This document shows, piece by piece, positions 1 through 11,779 of a stretch of DNA of 64,000 nucleotides. Source of the DNA: Siphonodentalium dalli (Eukaryota > Mollusca > Scaphopoda > Gadilida > Siphonodentaliidae); contig CP136069.1 in NCBI GenBank assembly GCA_032622095.1, positions 168,322,394-168,386,393 on the forward strand. The letters run 5' to 3'. The first letter of the stretch is position 1, and every line of letters starts with the position of its first letter. The notes under the pieces were generated by a model. It searched no databases. It was not told where the DNA came from and saw only the letters and a program-made list of their open reading frames with translations. Made by a program: the position numbers and the translations under genes.

Positions 1-690
1 TTTATTTCAAATTAAATTTTTCTTATTTTTAAATCAAAATTTATAAAACCTAACGCCGATATACCATTCAGGTCACCACACCTAATTTGGTTGAAATCGT
101 CCAGGGGTATGGCAGAACAGTTGCGAACAGACAAGCGGACATACAGTTAGACAGCTCCTTCCTTTACCCTTTAATATATACAGATATACATGTAAATACA
201 CCAAGTTTTGTCTTTGTGGGTAAAGCATCTTGCAGAAACAAAGCGACGAACAGTGCGCGAAACTAGTGTGCAGAGACATGCCCTTTGTCATATTGATTTA
301 GACCCAGAATGAGATCGGATTAATGGAGCGATATATGTTTCTCAATGAATAAATCCATTTAGCGTGCAGCGTTCACGATAATTTATGAAGTGTCAATAAC
401 CATTATATCGGCCTGTCTTTTGGTCCGATTGGTAAGAGGGTAATTTGACTGCATGCTCATATCACCGAATCGAGTTGTCAATTAGCTGGCAACTGAACGA
501 CAAAAACGCCCCCCTTAGACCCGGGTTAAACCAGGTTTAAACTCGTGGGTTTAAACCGGAGATGATGAATCCGGCCAACAAGTTCCAAGTCCAGAAAGGG
601 CCATAACTCTGAAAGAATACATGGACGAACCTCTAGTACGTGAGAATCATTTTCCCAAGCTGGGCTAACCAATTATAGTTCACACCAGGA
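1..690. other. No coding exon seen; probably PAN-gene intron
   Basis: I see no exon with convincing splice sites and no recognisable protein motif here. Because the PAN exon at 769-1143 runs leftward and ends in a good splice donor, this stretch is probably that gene's first intron. The next exon would then lie outside the window. Confidence 0.4.
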
Positions 691-768
691 TTACAAGTTG
701 AAATATCCACACGGACGGACGAGGCCAGAACCCCCGGGGTCGGGTGCATGGGGCATAAAATAACTCAC

Positions 769-1143
769 CTTCGGTAACTTCACATATCGTACAATCCCAA
801 AATCACTGGCGCTCCTGATTGGGATGTCTTTGAATCTGTCCCTCATCTCTTGTTTAATCAGCTTACACTCATTGACGGTTTTGTCAAATACGACAGCACC
901 ACACTCCATCACGGGGAGACAGTGTGAAATGCAGTCTAACATCCGAATACCCTTGGTGACTCGCAGGATGATATTTGTGAAGTCGATGTCCGATTTTGTA
1001 ACATAAACCGGTTTATTGTAGATATAGTCTACTCCTGGTGTCTCGCCAACACACGGTTGGTTGATTACGCCGGATGATTGAGCTGACCCAAACGTTGTCA
1101 CGAGAATGACGGTCAGCGAAAAGTTCGTTATGAGGTTCTCCAT
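769..1143 (-). CDS. PAN/apple-like secreted protein, first coding exon
   Basis: Seen: an exon of 125 codons that starts at the ATG at 1143-1141 and ends exactly at AAG followed by a GTGAGT donor (763-768), phase 0. I prefer this Met over one 11 codons upstream because it is followed at once by a signal-peptide-like stretch (ENLITNFSLTVILVTTFGSA). The mature part has cysteines spaced C-x(3)-C-x(5)-C-x(10)-C, within text such as CISHCLPVMECGAVVF and NECKLI, which fits the PAN/apple fold (a small disulphide-bonded ligand-binding module). Known: in invertebrates such modules occur in secreted or membrane proteins, often beside C-type lectin or other recognition domains. Inferred: the first exon of a longer secreted or type I protein, with downstream exons beyond the left edge. 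I do not recognise the specific gene. Confidence 0.6.
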
Positions 1144-1236
1144 GACTATCCTCGTTTTCTCAAAAAAAGTCCACACAGAGTAAATTGTTCACCAACTTAC
1201 CTGAATGTGTGTACGGCAATATTAGAATATGTTATA

Positions 1237-1245
1237 CTTTATATA
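1237..1245 (-). promoter_or_regulatory. TATA-like box for the PAN gene
   Basis: On the minus strand this reads TATATAAAG, about 95 bases before the chosen ATG. That distance suits a TATA box followed by a 5' leader of about 60-70 nt. AT-rich background makes chance occurrence possible. A GTAAGT donor-like string at 1199-1204 (minus) lies inside the presumed leader and might mark a non-coding first exon instead. Confidence 0.35.
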
Positions 1246-1539
1246 TTCTAAATTGTGAACCGCCCAATGTCAGTATCGATATAAGAATGGCATTTGTTAT
1301 AGAGAATGTCATCTGCTGGGTCTCCCGAACAAAACGAAGTCGATTTGACCAATCACATACACGCAACGCTATTGTCTCAAAAATCAATTGTAAAGCCGTT
1401 GACAGTTTGAAGCGTGGATTCATACTCGTTCTGATATTATGTAGCCGTGCATTTGATGAGAATTTCGTTAGATAACCCACACCATGCTGCCACACGCACA
1501 TGTCAGGTTCAGTCCACCCTTTGCTCGTAATGTCGTCCC

Positions 1540-1680
1540 TTTATTTGCGAAGGTCCGATTCCCCGATGGTCCGATATTACGTACACACAATACTACGAAG
1601 GTCCGATAATACGGTGGTCCAACACTACGAAGGCTCGATTCTCAGAAATTCCTATACTCCGAAGGTGTGATGATTATTGT
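1540..1680. repeat. Degenerate short tandem repeat (CGAAGGTCCGAT type)
   Basis: Several imperfect copies of CGAAGGTCCGATTNNNCGNTGGTCC-like text follow one another with a period of roughly 25 bases, e.g. GAAGGTCCGATTCC, GATGGTCCGATATT, GAAGGTCCGATAAT, GGTGGTCCAACACT. No coding potential is apparent. 1681-2070 holds no further feature I can name. Confidence 0.55.
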
Positions 1681-2074
1681 CGGGCATGGCTCACTATGAG
1701 AATGGAATGCCTTCCGAGGAGCGCAGCTCCGAAAGAGACATTACGGTCTCGAGCGGGTGACAAATCGCAATGTCTCCCGAGAAGGGCAACAACTGTTTTG
1801 TTATCCGATAACTAAAGAAACAAATCCGTGCCATGCACACCCACGATGTTGTACTGAGTCGTCGCATCCAACTAGTGCTTTAGATAGTCAACTAGTTGCG
1901 CTTTTGATAATCACTGTTTGTTTACCATTATTTTGATGGTTAAATCGTTAATATCCGTCCATCCAATGTAAACAAATAGGACATAGAAGTGTTATTCCCT
2001 TCTGCAATTTGGCATATTCAATGTCGACCTGTGCGTGGAATGTACACGCGATGTTAATTTCTTTAATGTTATTC

Positions 2075-5000
2075 TAGTCTGGTCGATAAACTCAAATTTT
2101 AGGGTCAACCTAGAACAAATTTGGACTAAGTTGGTTTTTATATCATTTTGAAGAGGAAGCTCTCCTCTATAACATATCCAAAATCCGCTAAAATCCGCTT
2201 TGAGCAATTTTTGTAATTCAAGATGGCGTCCAAGATGGCTGCCATTTTCCTATAAGTCAGCTCGATGCAATTATAGTGAGAACATCTTGTCATATGTATA
2301 CATTTGTATACATTTTTGTGAAGCTATGACATAACGCCATCTTTATGTGCCAAAATTGAAACTTCCCGTCTAAGATGGCTGCCAAAATGACGACCGGAAG
2401 TGGAATTCATACGTTTTTACTAATACTTTTAAGATAAGTTTCTGAGGTCTTGAACTGGTTGAGAATTGTGACTTTATTTTGTATATAGCATGTTAACTGA
2501 CCATTGGAGCAATGAAATATGCTGTTCGTGGGGGTCCACACCCTTCCAATCACTCAAAAATTCGATTTTACAAAACACGGTATAACATTTTACAAAAGAT
2601 CCCCTTTGTGATTCTGGTCACATTTCACCAATAAGTGGGAAGAACTGTGCAATGTAAGTGATCCATTCTATATCTTATTGATATTCGAACTCAATGGTAC
2701 CAAAATTGTCACTTTGGCTCAAAATGGCTGTCAAAATGGCCGCCAAAATATGGATTTTTTAAAATTATTATCCCAACGTGCCATGCAGCCGCTTACAAGT
2801 TATAGTGATGTACACAAATGACTATTCCGTATTATATACCAACATTTCTTATGCACCTTGATTAATTTTTACTATTTACCATTCTGAAATCACCAGAATT
2901 ATGGGATTTTTCTATCACAAACAGCATCAAACTCGGCAAAAAATCACTATCTTTAGTATCAACGGTTCTTTTTATTTTGATATGCCTTAAATATGACATA
3001 GTGTGTTGTTTTAGACAATATTACTCAAGATTGCATGCAAAATGGCAACCAAATTTAGTAAAAAGTTTATATTCCGAACATTATTCTCGGCTGTTCCGAA
3101 ATGGTAGCAAATTGTGACTCACTTGGTTATTAAACATGCTACTTAATCAATGGACAACTTAATCTTATATTATGGTTGTCCCAAAACCTTATGGGGCACG
3201 ACAAATTAATTTTAAGGGATGCAGTATGAATTTTGCCGAACACCTCTTTTGGGATTATGTCCATGTTTTTTACGGAAACGGACGGAACGTTGAACCTGAA
3301 CTGACAGGTATCATATTATGTGGCTACTCTGGCCCATTAGCATCAAAATTGATTAACTTATAAACTATTGTCAGGAAAACCGTTTTCTTCACATTGCATA
3401 TAAAACGCAATTAATGCGGAGAACACTCTGATATTACCTCTATCGATTAACATATCCTTGAGTTATTGTGGAAAGTGATAGTCACACAAAGGCGCACCAG
3501 TACAAATCACACATGAGCATGCAGTCACTCGATATATACATACATGAATACCACGTAAATGGCCATGTGCCACTCGCTGTATAGACATACACCTCACCCA
3601 TTACCATACAGCCACAATTGGGTTTACCCATACACCAACGCATGGTCATAAAGCCGTGAATAACATTGCAGACACACCAGGTATACTCCCACACATCACA
3701 TGACATGTATACATATTTTCTACATACATGAACACAAAGTAACCTCTTGTATACCTATTCGCCTAACCATAGACCATACAGTCACTCCATGAATATGTAT
3801 TTGCCACATGCATAGCTATACTGCCACTAAATATATACATATACACCTCACCGATGACCATACAGTCACTCCATACATGTTCGCTACATCCAGTGTTATA
3901 TATTACTTCTTGTATATCTATTTGCCTCACCAGTGGTCATACAGTCTCACTCCCTGTATATATACATATTTGCGACACCCATGGCCATATAGCCACTCAA
4001 GATATACATATACACCCAACCCAAAACCATAGAGTCACTCTAGGTATATACATATAACCTCACAAAAGTGGCCTTACAGCCATTCTAGATATATCAATGT
4101 CTCGTACCGCGCATACGGCCATTCATACACCCCAGACTTGCATATACACCTGACCCATGACATTTCAGCTTCTCGCTGTATAGGCATAAACCACATTCGT
4201 GATCATAGTCACTCCTTGTATATCAATTCACCCCACCATTAATTTTGTCATACTGTCAATCCCCATATACATATGTACATATTGGGCCTTATTGGCCGTG
4301 CCATGGCCATGTAGTCACTCATGATATACATATACACCTCACCCATGACACAGCGTCACTCCAGGTGTGTATATATACCTCACCAATGGCCATACAACCC
4401 TTCTAGATATACCAATACCCCGCACACACGGCCATTCGTACACTTCAGACTTGCATATACAGCTCAATCGTGACAATTCAGCCACTCGCTGCATACATAT
4501 ACACCCTCTCCACGAGCATTCAGCTAGTTACTGTATGCTTGTACACACCACCAAAGACAATACAATAGTACATATTAACATATACATCCCATCCATCACC
4601 ACGAGGTTGCTCTCTATATACACTAGCCGCCAATGGCCATCAAAGTGTACTCCAGGTATGCATATACACTCCAACAACCACCGTGCGGTCATTCCATATA
4701 TACATATACACATTGCCCATAACCACACAACCACACCCTATTTATACATACACCCAAACATTACCATACATCCAACATGTGTATACATATACACCCGCCC
4801 ATGACAATACATCCACACAATGTACATATGTACAGCCCACCACTGACCACACAGTCACTCCATGTATACATACAGGACAGTGTAGCTGCTCTCGTTATGA
4901 CCATACACCACTTCAATGACCAGACAGCCACTCACTTTACACATGTTCACCTCACACATCAGCATACAGCTACTCCTTATATACATATACATCTCACTAT

Positions 5001-6428
5001 GGACATCCCATCCATGACCATATAGTCACACATTGTATAACTATTCACACCATTCATGAATACAATAGATCCATGTATACCTACTCACATCGCCTATGAC
5101 CAGACAATCAACAGACATACACACTATATTAAGTTGATCAATGTTGATGCTAATGGACCGGAATAGCCACTTAATATGATCCATCTCAGTTCGGTTTCAA
5201 CGTTCTGCCCATTTCCGTTCAAAAACAAGGAAGCTTTAGGTAAAATCCATATTGCATTCATCAAAATGAATTTGTCATGACTCGTAGGGTACCGGGACAA
5301 TCAGAATAGAACATTTAGTTGATTAAGTAGCACGTGAGTCACAATTGATTATGTATACATATACACAACGTATACACATATGTTTATGTATATAATAATG
5401 TTTACCAAACTTGGTTGCCATTTTGGAAGCCATCTTGAGTAATTTTGTCTAAAACAACTCAGTGTGACACATGTACCACATATCAAAACAATAAACATCT
5501 TTGATACCAAACATAGTTCCATTTTACTTTCAAAATATGGCTCAAACCTGAACAGCGATTTTTTGCCGATTTTGATATCAGGATTGTGACAGAAAATTTC
5601 GAATAATTCTGGTAATTTCAGTGGTTAAAATAGTAACAAAATACCAAAGGTGCATCAGAAATGTTAGTACTCAAGCTATATAAGACATACTAGTCAACTG
5701 TGTGCATCACCCTAACTTGTAAGCGGTTGCATGGCACGCTGGGATAATAATTACCATTTTCCATATTTTGGTGGCCATATTGGCAGCCATTTTGAGCCAA
5801 AGTGACAATTTTGGTACCTTTGAATTCGAATATCAATAAGATATAGAATGGATCAGTTACATTGCACAGTTCTTCCCACTTCTTGATGAAATATGATTAG
5901 AATATCGGGGATCTTTTGTGAAATGTTATACCGCGTTTTGTAAAATCGATTTTTTTAGTGACCAGAAGGGGTGTGGACCTCAGGAACAGCATATTTCATT
6001 GCTCCAATTGTCAGTTAACATGCTGTATACAAAATAAAGCCAAAATTCTCAACCAGTTCCAAACCACGGACACTTATCTTAAAGATATTATTAAAAAAAC
6101 GTAAAAAATCCACTTCCGGTCGCCATTTTAGCGGCCATCTTGGACCGGGAGTTCCAATTTTGGCACATAAAGGTGGCGTTATGTCTTAGCTTCACAAAAA
6201 TGTATACATGTGTATACATATGACAAGATGTTCTCACTATAATTGTATCAGGCTGACTTATATGAAAATGGCAGCCATCTTGGACGCCATCTTGAATTAC
6301 AAAAAATGCTCAAAGCGGATTTTAGCGGATTTTGGATATGTTATGGAGGAGAGCTTCCTCTTCAAAATGATATAAAAATCAACTTAGTCCAAATTTTTTC
6401 TAGGTCAAACCTTTTATCGACCAGACTA
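2075..6428. mobile_element. Fold-back element: two ~1.3-kb inverted arms around a minisatellite
   Basis: Seen: 2075-3361 is repeated in inverse orientation at 5129-6428. The outer ends pair as TAGTCTGGTCGATAAA with its complement, and the inner ends pair around CATTAGCATCAA/TTGATGCTAATG. The arms are diverged copies with small indels (for example about 60 extra AT-rich bases near 5345-5405). Both are littered with AAGATGGCNGCCA-like strings. The 1.77-kb middle is a tandem array. There is no transposase ORF; the open frames in the middle (for example 4367-4804 plus) are translations of the array. Known: fold-back (FB)-type elements have long inverted arms with internal repetition. Inferred: a non-autonomous fold-back element. 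I could not see a clear target-site duplication. Confidence 0.7.
3480..5110. repeat. ~45-bp minisatellite, about 35 diverged units
   Basis: The unit resembles CATATACACCTCACCCATGA followed by CCATACAGTCACTCCNTGTATA. Successive CA-CC-ATGACCATACAGTCACTC cores at about 3973, 4016 and 4062 give a spacing of 43-46 bases. Copies vary strongly, and there are no identical repeats separated by unique spacers, so it is not a CRISPR-like array. It fills most of the spacer of the fold-back element at 2075-6428. Confidence 0.75.
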
Positions 6429-6460
6429 TTCCCCGAAAGGTATTTGGAAGTTGTCGATTT

Positions 6461-6842
6461 CATCAATACATGCAAGCCTTGAAATAGGGTGTCTGTCATT
6501 TGCAGAATGAAGTCCCCAGAGGGTGAATTTAGTGATGCTACCCCGCATAGCGGGCTAGCATCAACAAATTCACCATCTGGGGACCTTATTCTTCTTATAC
6601 CCCAGTATAATGAGGTTCCCAGAGGGTGTGCATTTGGTGATGCTAGCCCGCTATGCGGGGTAGCATTACTAAATTCACCCTCTGGGGACCTCATTCTTCT
6701 TATACCTCAGCAGAATGAGGTTCACAGAGGGTGAATTTGGTGATGCTAGCCCGCTATGCGGGGTAGCATTACTAAATTCACCCTCTGGGGACCTCATTCT
6801 GCAAATGACAGACACCTTATTTCAAGGCTTGAATGCATGTTC
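6461..6842. mobile_element. MITE made of three tandem ~100-bp hairpins
   Basis: The outer inverted repeat includes CCTTGAAATAGGGTGTCTGT and extends through CATTTGCAGAATGA on both sides. Inside, three near-palindromic cassettes (about 6508-6590, 6611-6694 and 6712-6805) each read GGTGAATTTAGTGATGCTAG, then CCCGC-ATGCGGGG, then back. They are joined by short ATTCTTCTTATACC linkers. The open frames across it are by-products of the palindromes. A longer copy lies at 34436-34888. Confidence 0.75.
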
Positions 6843-6967
6843 ATATGTGTCAATACTCCCGCATCGCCACAAAATACTTCTCTTGTTCAAAGTTATAAAG
6901 TTCCCAGGTGGAATAAGATATATACGGGCGTTAGATAGAGTAGAGATTCATGGCATGATCTACATAT

Positions 6968-7410
6968 GTGACCCGCCATATCAAATCCAGTTGTAAGTCG
7001 GGATTTTTTTTACCCTGTGCCAATGCATTCTCTTATACATGTATATGCGAGTCGACCATATGTCGCCTCGCATATATAAGAGAATGCATTGGCCTAACAA
7101 TTTTTTATCATGTTTTTTTAAATAAATGTTTCTTACAATTTTTAGGACATAAAATAAAAAACATCCATTACCCTGCAGGGAGCCCCACACATATATAGAA
7201 GCATATAGAAGAATGTCGTCTGCTCATGTTTGTCTGGGGCTCTGTATGGGTGAAATTATAAAAATGTTAAAGAATACAAGAAAAATTTATTAAAATTGTA
7301 AAAAATTGTTAGGCCAATGCATTCTCTTATAGGTCCATAGGTCGCCTCGCATATATAAGAGAATGCATTGGCACAGGGTAAAACAAATTGGACTGATCTG
7401 ATATAAGGGA
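6968..7410 (+). mobile_element. GTGACCCGCC-type MITE, copy 1 (right end degraded)
   Basis: The left terminus is GTGACCCGCCATATCAAATC. It is followed by a subterminal hairpin (7019-7093, arms GCCAATGCATTCTCTTATA and complement), a body of about 220 bp and a second hairpin (7313-7374). The right terminal repeat is recognisable but mutated (GACTGATCTGATATAAGGG in place of the GGATTTGATATGGCGGGTCAC form seen in other copies). Full copies are at 45641-46096 and, inverted, 54257-54734. The body holds the marker text GGGAGCCCCACACATATATAG. No coding capacity. Confidence 0.75.
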
Positions 7411-9225
7411 AAATCGTACTGAATTATTCATTCACGACAAACGTATGCATAACACACCAGCAAGAATTTATAATCGACCTTAAGGGATCGACTCGCTCAA
7501 TCTTGCACAATAATCTCGACATGAAGATATTGAATTACCCATATGTTTTGATGTAAAAATTTCAGAAAAGAACTTTTCCGATAAAAGTACCAATTGATAA
7601 GTTCGGAAATTAGTGCTCACTAAATATATGCAAATTAGCAAACACCGCAACTGGTGTTCTTTTGTGAATCCGTGGGGTATATAAGATTTATGACTACAGA
7701 ACGTTTTAGTGATGTGAAATTGCGGAGTTATTAAAACTCTTGTGGAAAACTGCAGCAAAAAATAAACATTATAATTTGTATTATACCTCATATTAAGACA
7801 CTGTGTTAATTTTCCCATTGGATTCTATTACTCATTTCACAATGTTTCCTTCCCATGAATCATTACCGGTCAACAGATTTTGCAATGTTTACCGCGCAGA
7901 CCGAGAAGTCACGGAAATATCCGAAGATGAAGTTTTTTTTATTTGGCTGCCGACGACTTCCACAGACTCGTAGCACATGGATGCTTGTACACGATACACT
8001 ACAAATCGAGGGACATGTATTTATGTATATTCGGTATAATACAATCAATGATGACTCTGCTTGATGGGAATATCGCGGGTATTCGGCTCCCATTGGAACC
8101 AATATATCGCTCAGCTAACTCCTCTGCGGATATTGGTTCCTCTATGAAACAATATTCAATGTTCCCCGGCCTCAAGCACAGTCAACATTTTTATAATGTG
8201 ATCCGCGTTACTGAACAATTTAAACTATTAAACAAAACAATGAAAATGGCATTGAACCAAAAGCTCTGAGCTAATTGAACGTTGTTTTTTATGATCTAAA
8301 GGTTTTATTTTTTATTCTTTATGCGTCCAAGATTACCTTCAGCATGGCGGTTTGCGCTCCAAAATACGAGTAATCAAATTCGCTTTTGAATTGTTCCCGA
8401 TATCAAAATAGGTCGATAAATACTTGACCTGTCTTTCTATAAGCATCATACATGTATGTCCATAAAGACGCATTGAAGTTATGCAAAATACTTTGAACAC
8501 AGTGTTTGGGTCCCAAACAAACAACAGTTTTGTCCACGGTATGGAACGGAAAAGAGCATTCCGTGGTAGCCTAATCCTGATATGATATATAGTAATAAGG
8601 AGCGTTTGTTTTCACTACTGTGCGAAAATTGAAAACAGCTGGAAGATGGCAGTGAACATAGCAAGTATATATCAGAGCATATGAAGCCGGTATATGAATA
8701 TTTTGTGTATTTTTCAACCAATTTAAAACCTCTTTCTAAATTACGAAGACAAAATATGGAAGCTCAATTGAGCATCCATGTCGTTTAAAACAGTTGAATT
8801 TCGACTGAAATTTCGAACTTCGATCTACGTGAAACTTCATGCGAATATCTGTCGAATCTCTGCCGAATCTTAGCCAAATAATAACTCAAGATGTGACAGT
8901 TTATTGGTGTTTCTCAACCAGACCACGACGTAACATACTTGATACTTTCCACTGAATTCGCACTTCGAACTTGAATCTAGCTGCACGAGAATTTCCGTCA
9001 TATGTCGATCTAACGTAACGCGAATATCTGTCGAATCTCCATATTATATAACTCAATATTTCGCAGTATCGTATGTTTCTCAAACAACTACAACCTGCAC
9101 CAGTATTCATACTTGATATGTGAAGTTCTCTAATATCAAAGTAGTCTTGCTTTTATTTTTGACAGATAATTATTATGAATAGCTAATTTGTGGACGACAT
9201 TTTTTTCGGAAAAGTTATGCCCTGT
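7411..9225. other. Unassigned stretch with a degenerate repeat at 8790-9075
   Basis: No convincing exon or known motif. Open frames of 60-112 codons occur on both strands (for example 7480-7818 minus and 7943-8269 plus), but they lack recognisable domains or flanking splice signals. From about 8790 to 9075 two diverged copies of a roughly 180-bp block rich in CGAATATCTGTCGAATCT and TTTCTCAACCA-type text follow each other. Similar CGAATATC text recurs at 27.4-28.0 kb. Confidence 0.4.
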
Positions 9226-9450
9226 GCCAATGCATTCTCTTATATATGCGAGTCGACCATAGGTCGCCTCGCATATATAAGAGAATGCATTGGCCTAAAA
9301 CAAATCATTTTTTAACACTTTTTACCATTTTTTCTTACATTCTGTAACAATTTTATAATTTTTTCTTACATTTTTTAACAATTTTTATAATATTTTTCTA
9401 CATTCTTTGACAATTTTATCATTTTTAATATGTGTTAAGCCAATGCATTA
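9226..9450 (+). mobile_element. Truncated MITE with one hairpin module
   Basis: A perfect-looking hairpin (9226-9294; GCCAATGCATTCTCTTATAT ... complement) is followed by the T-rich body seen in the TTAA-type MITE at 25993-26447 (TTTTTCTTACATTCTTTAAC-like runs). The body stops at TGTGTTAAGCCAATGCATTA, where the second hairpin should begin. Both outer termini are missing. 9451-10288 shows no feature I can support. Confidence 0.65.
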
Positions 9451-10292
9451 TGAATAACTAACGACGACAAACGGTCCAAAAACCTTTTCGCAGAATTGAC
9501 GACTGCGAGTCCGTTTGTCAGACAATCATGACGCATGACGTTATATCTCGATATTTATTTACGTTACGCAATATAAGATTCAATAAACGAGATATATAAT
9601 ACAAATAATAAATAAGATAAATATATAACTAAACATGTAATACATAATAATGCATCACATGAATAATGTAAACGACACTGTTCTATAATTAATTCAAAAC
9701 ATGTATATGTGCGTCGTGCTTACGTTGCTTGTATATTATAGAAATGGCTGATTCCGGTTTCGCTATAAAGAAATGGATTTACAGTTTATTGTTGCAAGCA
9801 GAATTTAAGAACCATATATCCAATATCCCGAACGCTGTAACAGTTTAAAAAAAAAGTTTTTGTATGATAAGTCACACCCACATGCAATGGGTTTCTCGTA
9901 TAATTATGTCAAGTATACAATCGAATATTAATTTGTGCTTTCTAACTTTGCGTATGACTGGTTCAGAAAAGGCTTGTAGCCAAATGTTTACCAAATTTGT
10001 TTTAGCCAACTGAAAAATTTTAAGCCACTTTTTTCTCCAGGGTCGAATAACACATATTTTAGATTCATTTGTAATATTGTCCCTGTTACCATACATGGTT
10101 CAGGGACAGTATAATCGATAACAACATTGAAAGAACTTCCATAATATAGCGCATTCATTTAGGATATCGCACATGTAGTTTGCAACATACATACACTAAT
10201 ACGATGCAACGGATTGTAGATACCGCTGGGTTTTGCACAATCATCCTCATAAAACACAGTAACAAAGAAAATAGATTGGACACGTCCCTTAA

Positions 10293-10506
10293 CCCTTTAC
10301 CCAACAGAACGGCCCTGTGCCAATGCATTCTCTTATATATGCGAGTCGACCATAGGTCGCCTCGCATATATAAGAGAATGCATTGGCTTAACACATTAAA
10401 AATTATAAAATTGTTAAAGAATGTAAGAAAAAGTGTTAAAAAAAGATTGCCAATGCATTCTCTTATATATGCGAGGCGACCTATGGCCGGTTTGTTGGGT
10501 AAATGG
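10293..10506 (+). mobile_element. TTAA-flanked MITE (CCCTTTACCCAAC termini), short copy
   Basis: The ends are CCCTTTACCCAACAGAACGGCC at the left and its imperfect complement (GGCCGGTTTGTTGGGTAAATGG) at the right, with TTAA directly outside both ends (10289-10292 and 10507-10510). The left hairpin module is complete (10319-10387). The right one is only half present (from 10449). Known: piggyBac-superfamily elements duplicate TTAA and often start with CCC. Inferred: an internally deleted piggyBac-like non-autonomous element. Confidence 0.7.
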
Positions 10507-10510
10507 TTAA

Positions 10511-11779
10511 TGGGTGAGAATAAATACGAAATGGACACCCAAAGTAAACACAACGACTTAATCACACATGTGCATCCACCTTCAAACGACAGTGAGGTGA
10601 CTGCATTTTGTGCAACTGCTGCAACAAACGGCATTCATGGAAATTAGATCCGCGACAAAGACGGTGTGAGACCGACGCCACTTTGTTTAATGCGCCTGTC
10701 TATGTAATGTCAGGAGGAAATGCCTGTAGCCTTATTGTTTTCACCATTTGACAAGATAGTCATTTTTATTTATTTTTCGCTTTTGGCTAAATTGGCAGAG
10801 CGAACACTTGATGGTATATTATACATAGCATTCTTAGCGTCATTGTATCATAGGCCTGTGATCCCTTACGATGTGTTACGGTTTGCTGAATCAGGTTCCA
10901 AGGTACTTAAAGCGACATACATTTTCGATTAGTTAACTGTTTATGTATAGTGTAGGTTGTTGTTTAGTCTTTTTCCGCACGCAGAACACCATCAATTTTT
11001 TGTTGTAGAATAATTTGTGTTCAATTTCCATGTGTCGCAATATTCTGTGCGAAATGATAAAGCGCGCCCTGAAGGTTCTAATCGGAAATAGCTATGATTG
11101 TTGCGAGTCGACGGACACTTCAATGTCATTAACGTACATGCATGGGGAAAAGCACCAGGGATAATCCATCACCCTAAATGGCTGTTTCAACCACACAACG
11201 CTATCAAACTATCATACTAAGCTCGCACTGTGAGCTCTCTCCACGTGGATCATTGCCTGACCTGGCCTCTACGCCGGTCAGGCAGCCACACGGAGCTTTC
11301 TTGGAATTCAGGGTTAGGTCATCAATGTCATTTTCGTGACCCTCTGTTTGTTGTAACACGGATCCTGCACTGTTAGAAAATACCGTCGGTTTGACGGTGT
11401 CGGACCGCAGTAATCTGACGGTCCCATATTGTTTCTTCGTTTATACGACGAATCACCGTTGTTTTATGTGCCTTGAGAATGGTCTAAGTAAAAATTGTGT
11501 GTGATTCCAAGTTCATGCCGTCAGAATTCAACAGTATTATCGGTGACCAAATTATATACGACAGTGACTCCATACATTGTGACTAAATCTGACTCTGCTG
11601 ATATAATTGCCTAATCTATTAAATGTTTGTATTCAGTGCAATGTATTCCGGTTTGTGTTGTCCGGCATGTCCATTCCGTGCAATGCATTACGGCGCTTGC
11701 GTCCAGTAATAAATCACATTTATCATTAACGAATTGTCGTTTGTCGTGATCGCTGTAAACTGTTGTTTTTTGGAAAAGC
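10511..11779. other. Intergenic, no gene recognised
   Basis: One 70-codon frame (10720-10932, plus) has a hydrophobic N-terminal half but no family resemblance and no splice context. A short hairpin (TGCCTGACC ... GGTCAGGCA, about 11258-11294) is visible. Nothing else stands out. Confidence 0.35.

Noticed and set aside
3482-5025. Overlapping open frames rich in Thr, His, Ile and Tyr (e.g. 3808-4032, 4367-4804, 4777-5025)
   Set aside because: They translate the ~45-bp minisatellite in several frames and both strands; no start context, domains or splice sites.
3480-5110. CRISPR-like array
   Set aside because: Units are contiguous and mutually diverged with no unique spacers, and the genome is eukaryotic.
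6362-6996. Several 80-110-codon frames around the triple hairpin (SPEGEFSDATPHSGLAS...)
   Set aside because: Palindromic repeats create mirror-image open frames on both strands; no independent evidence.
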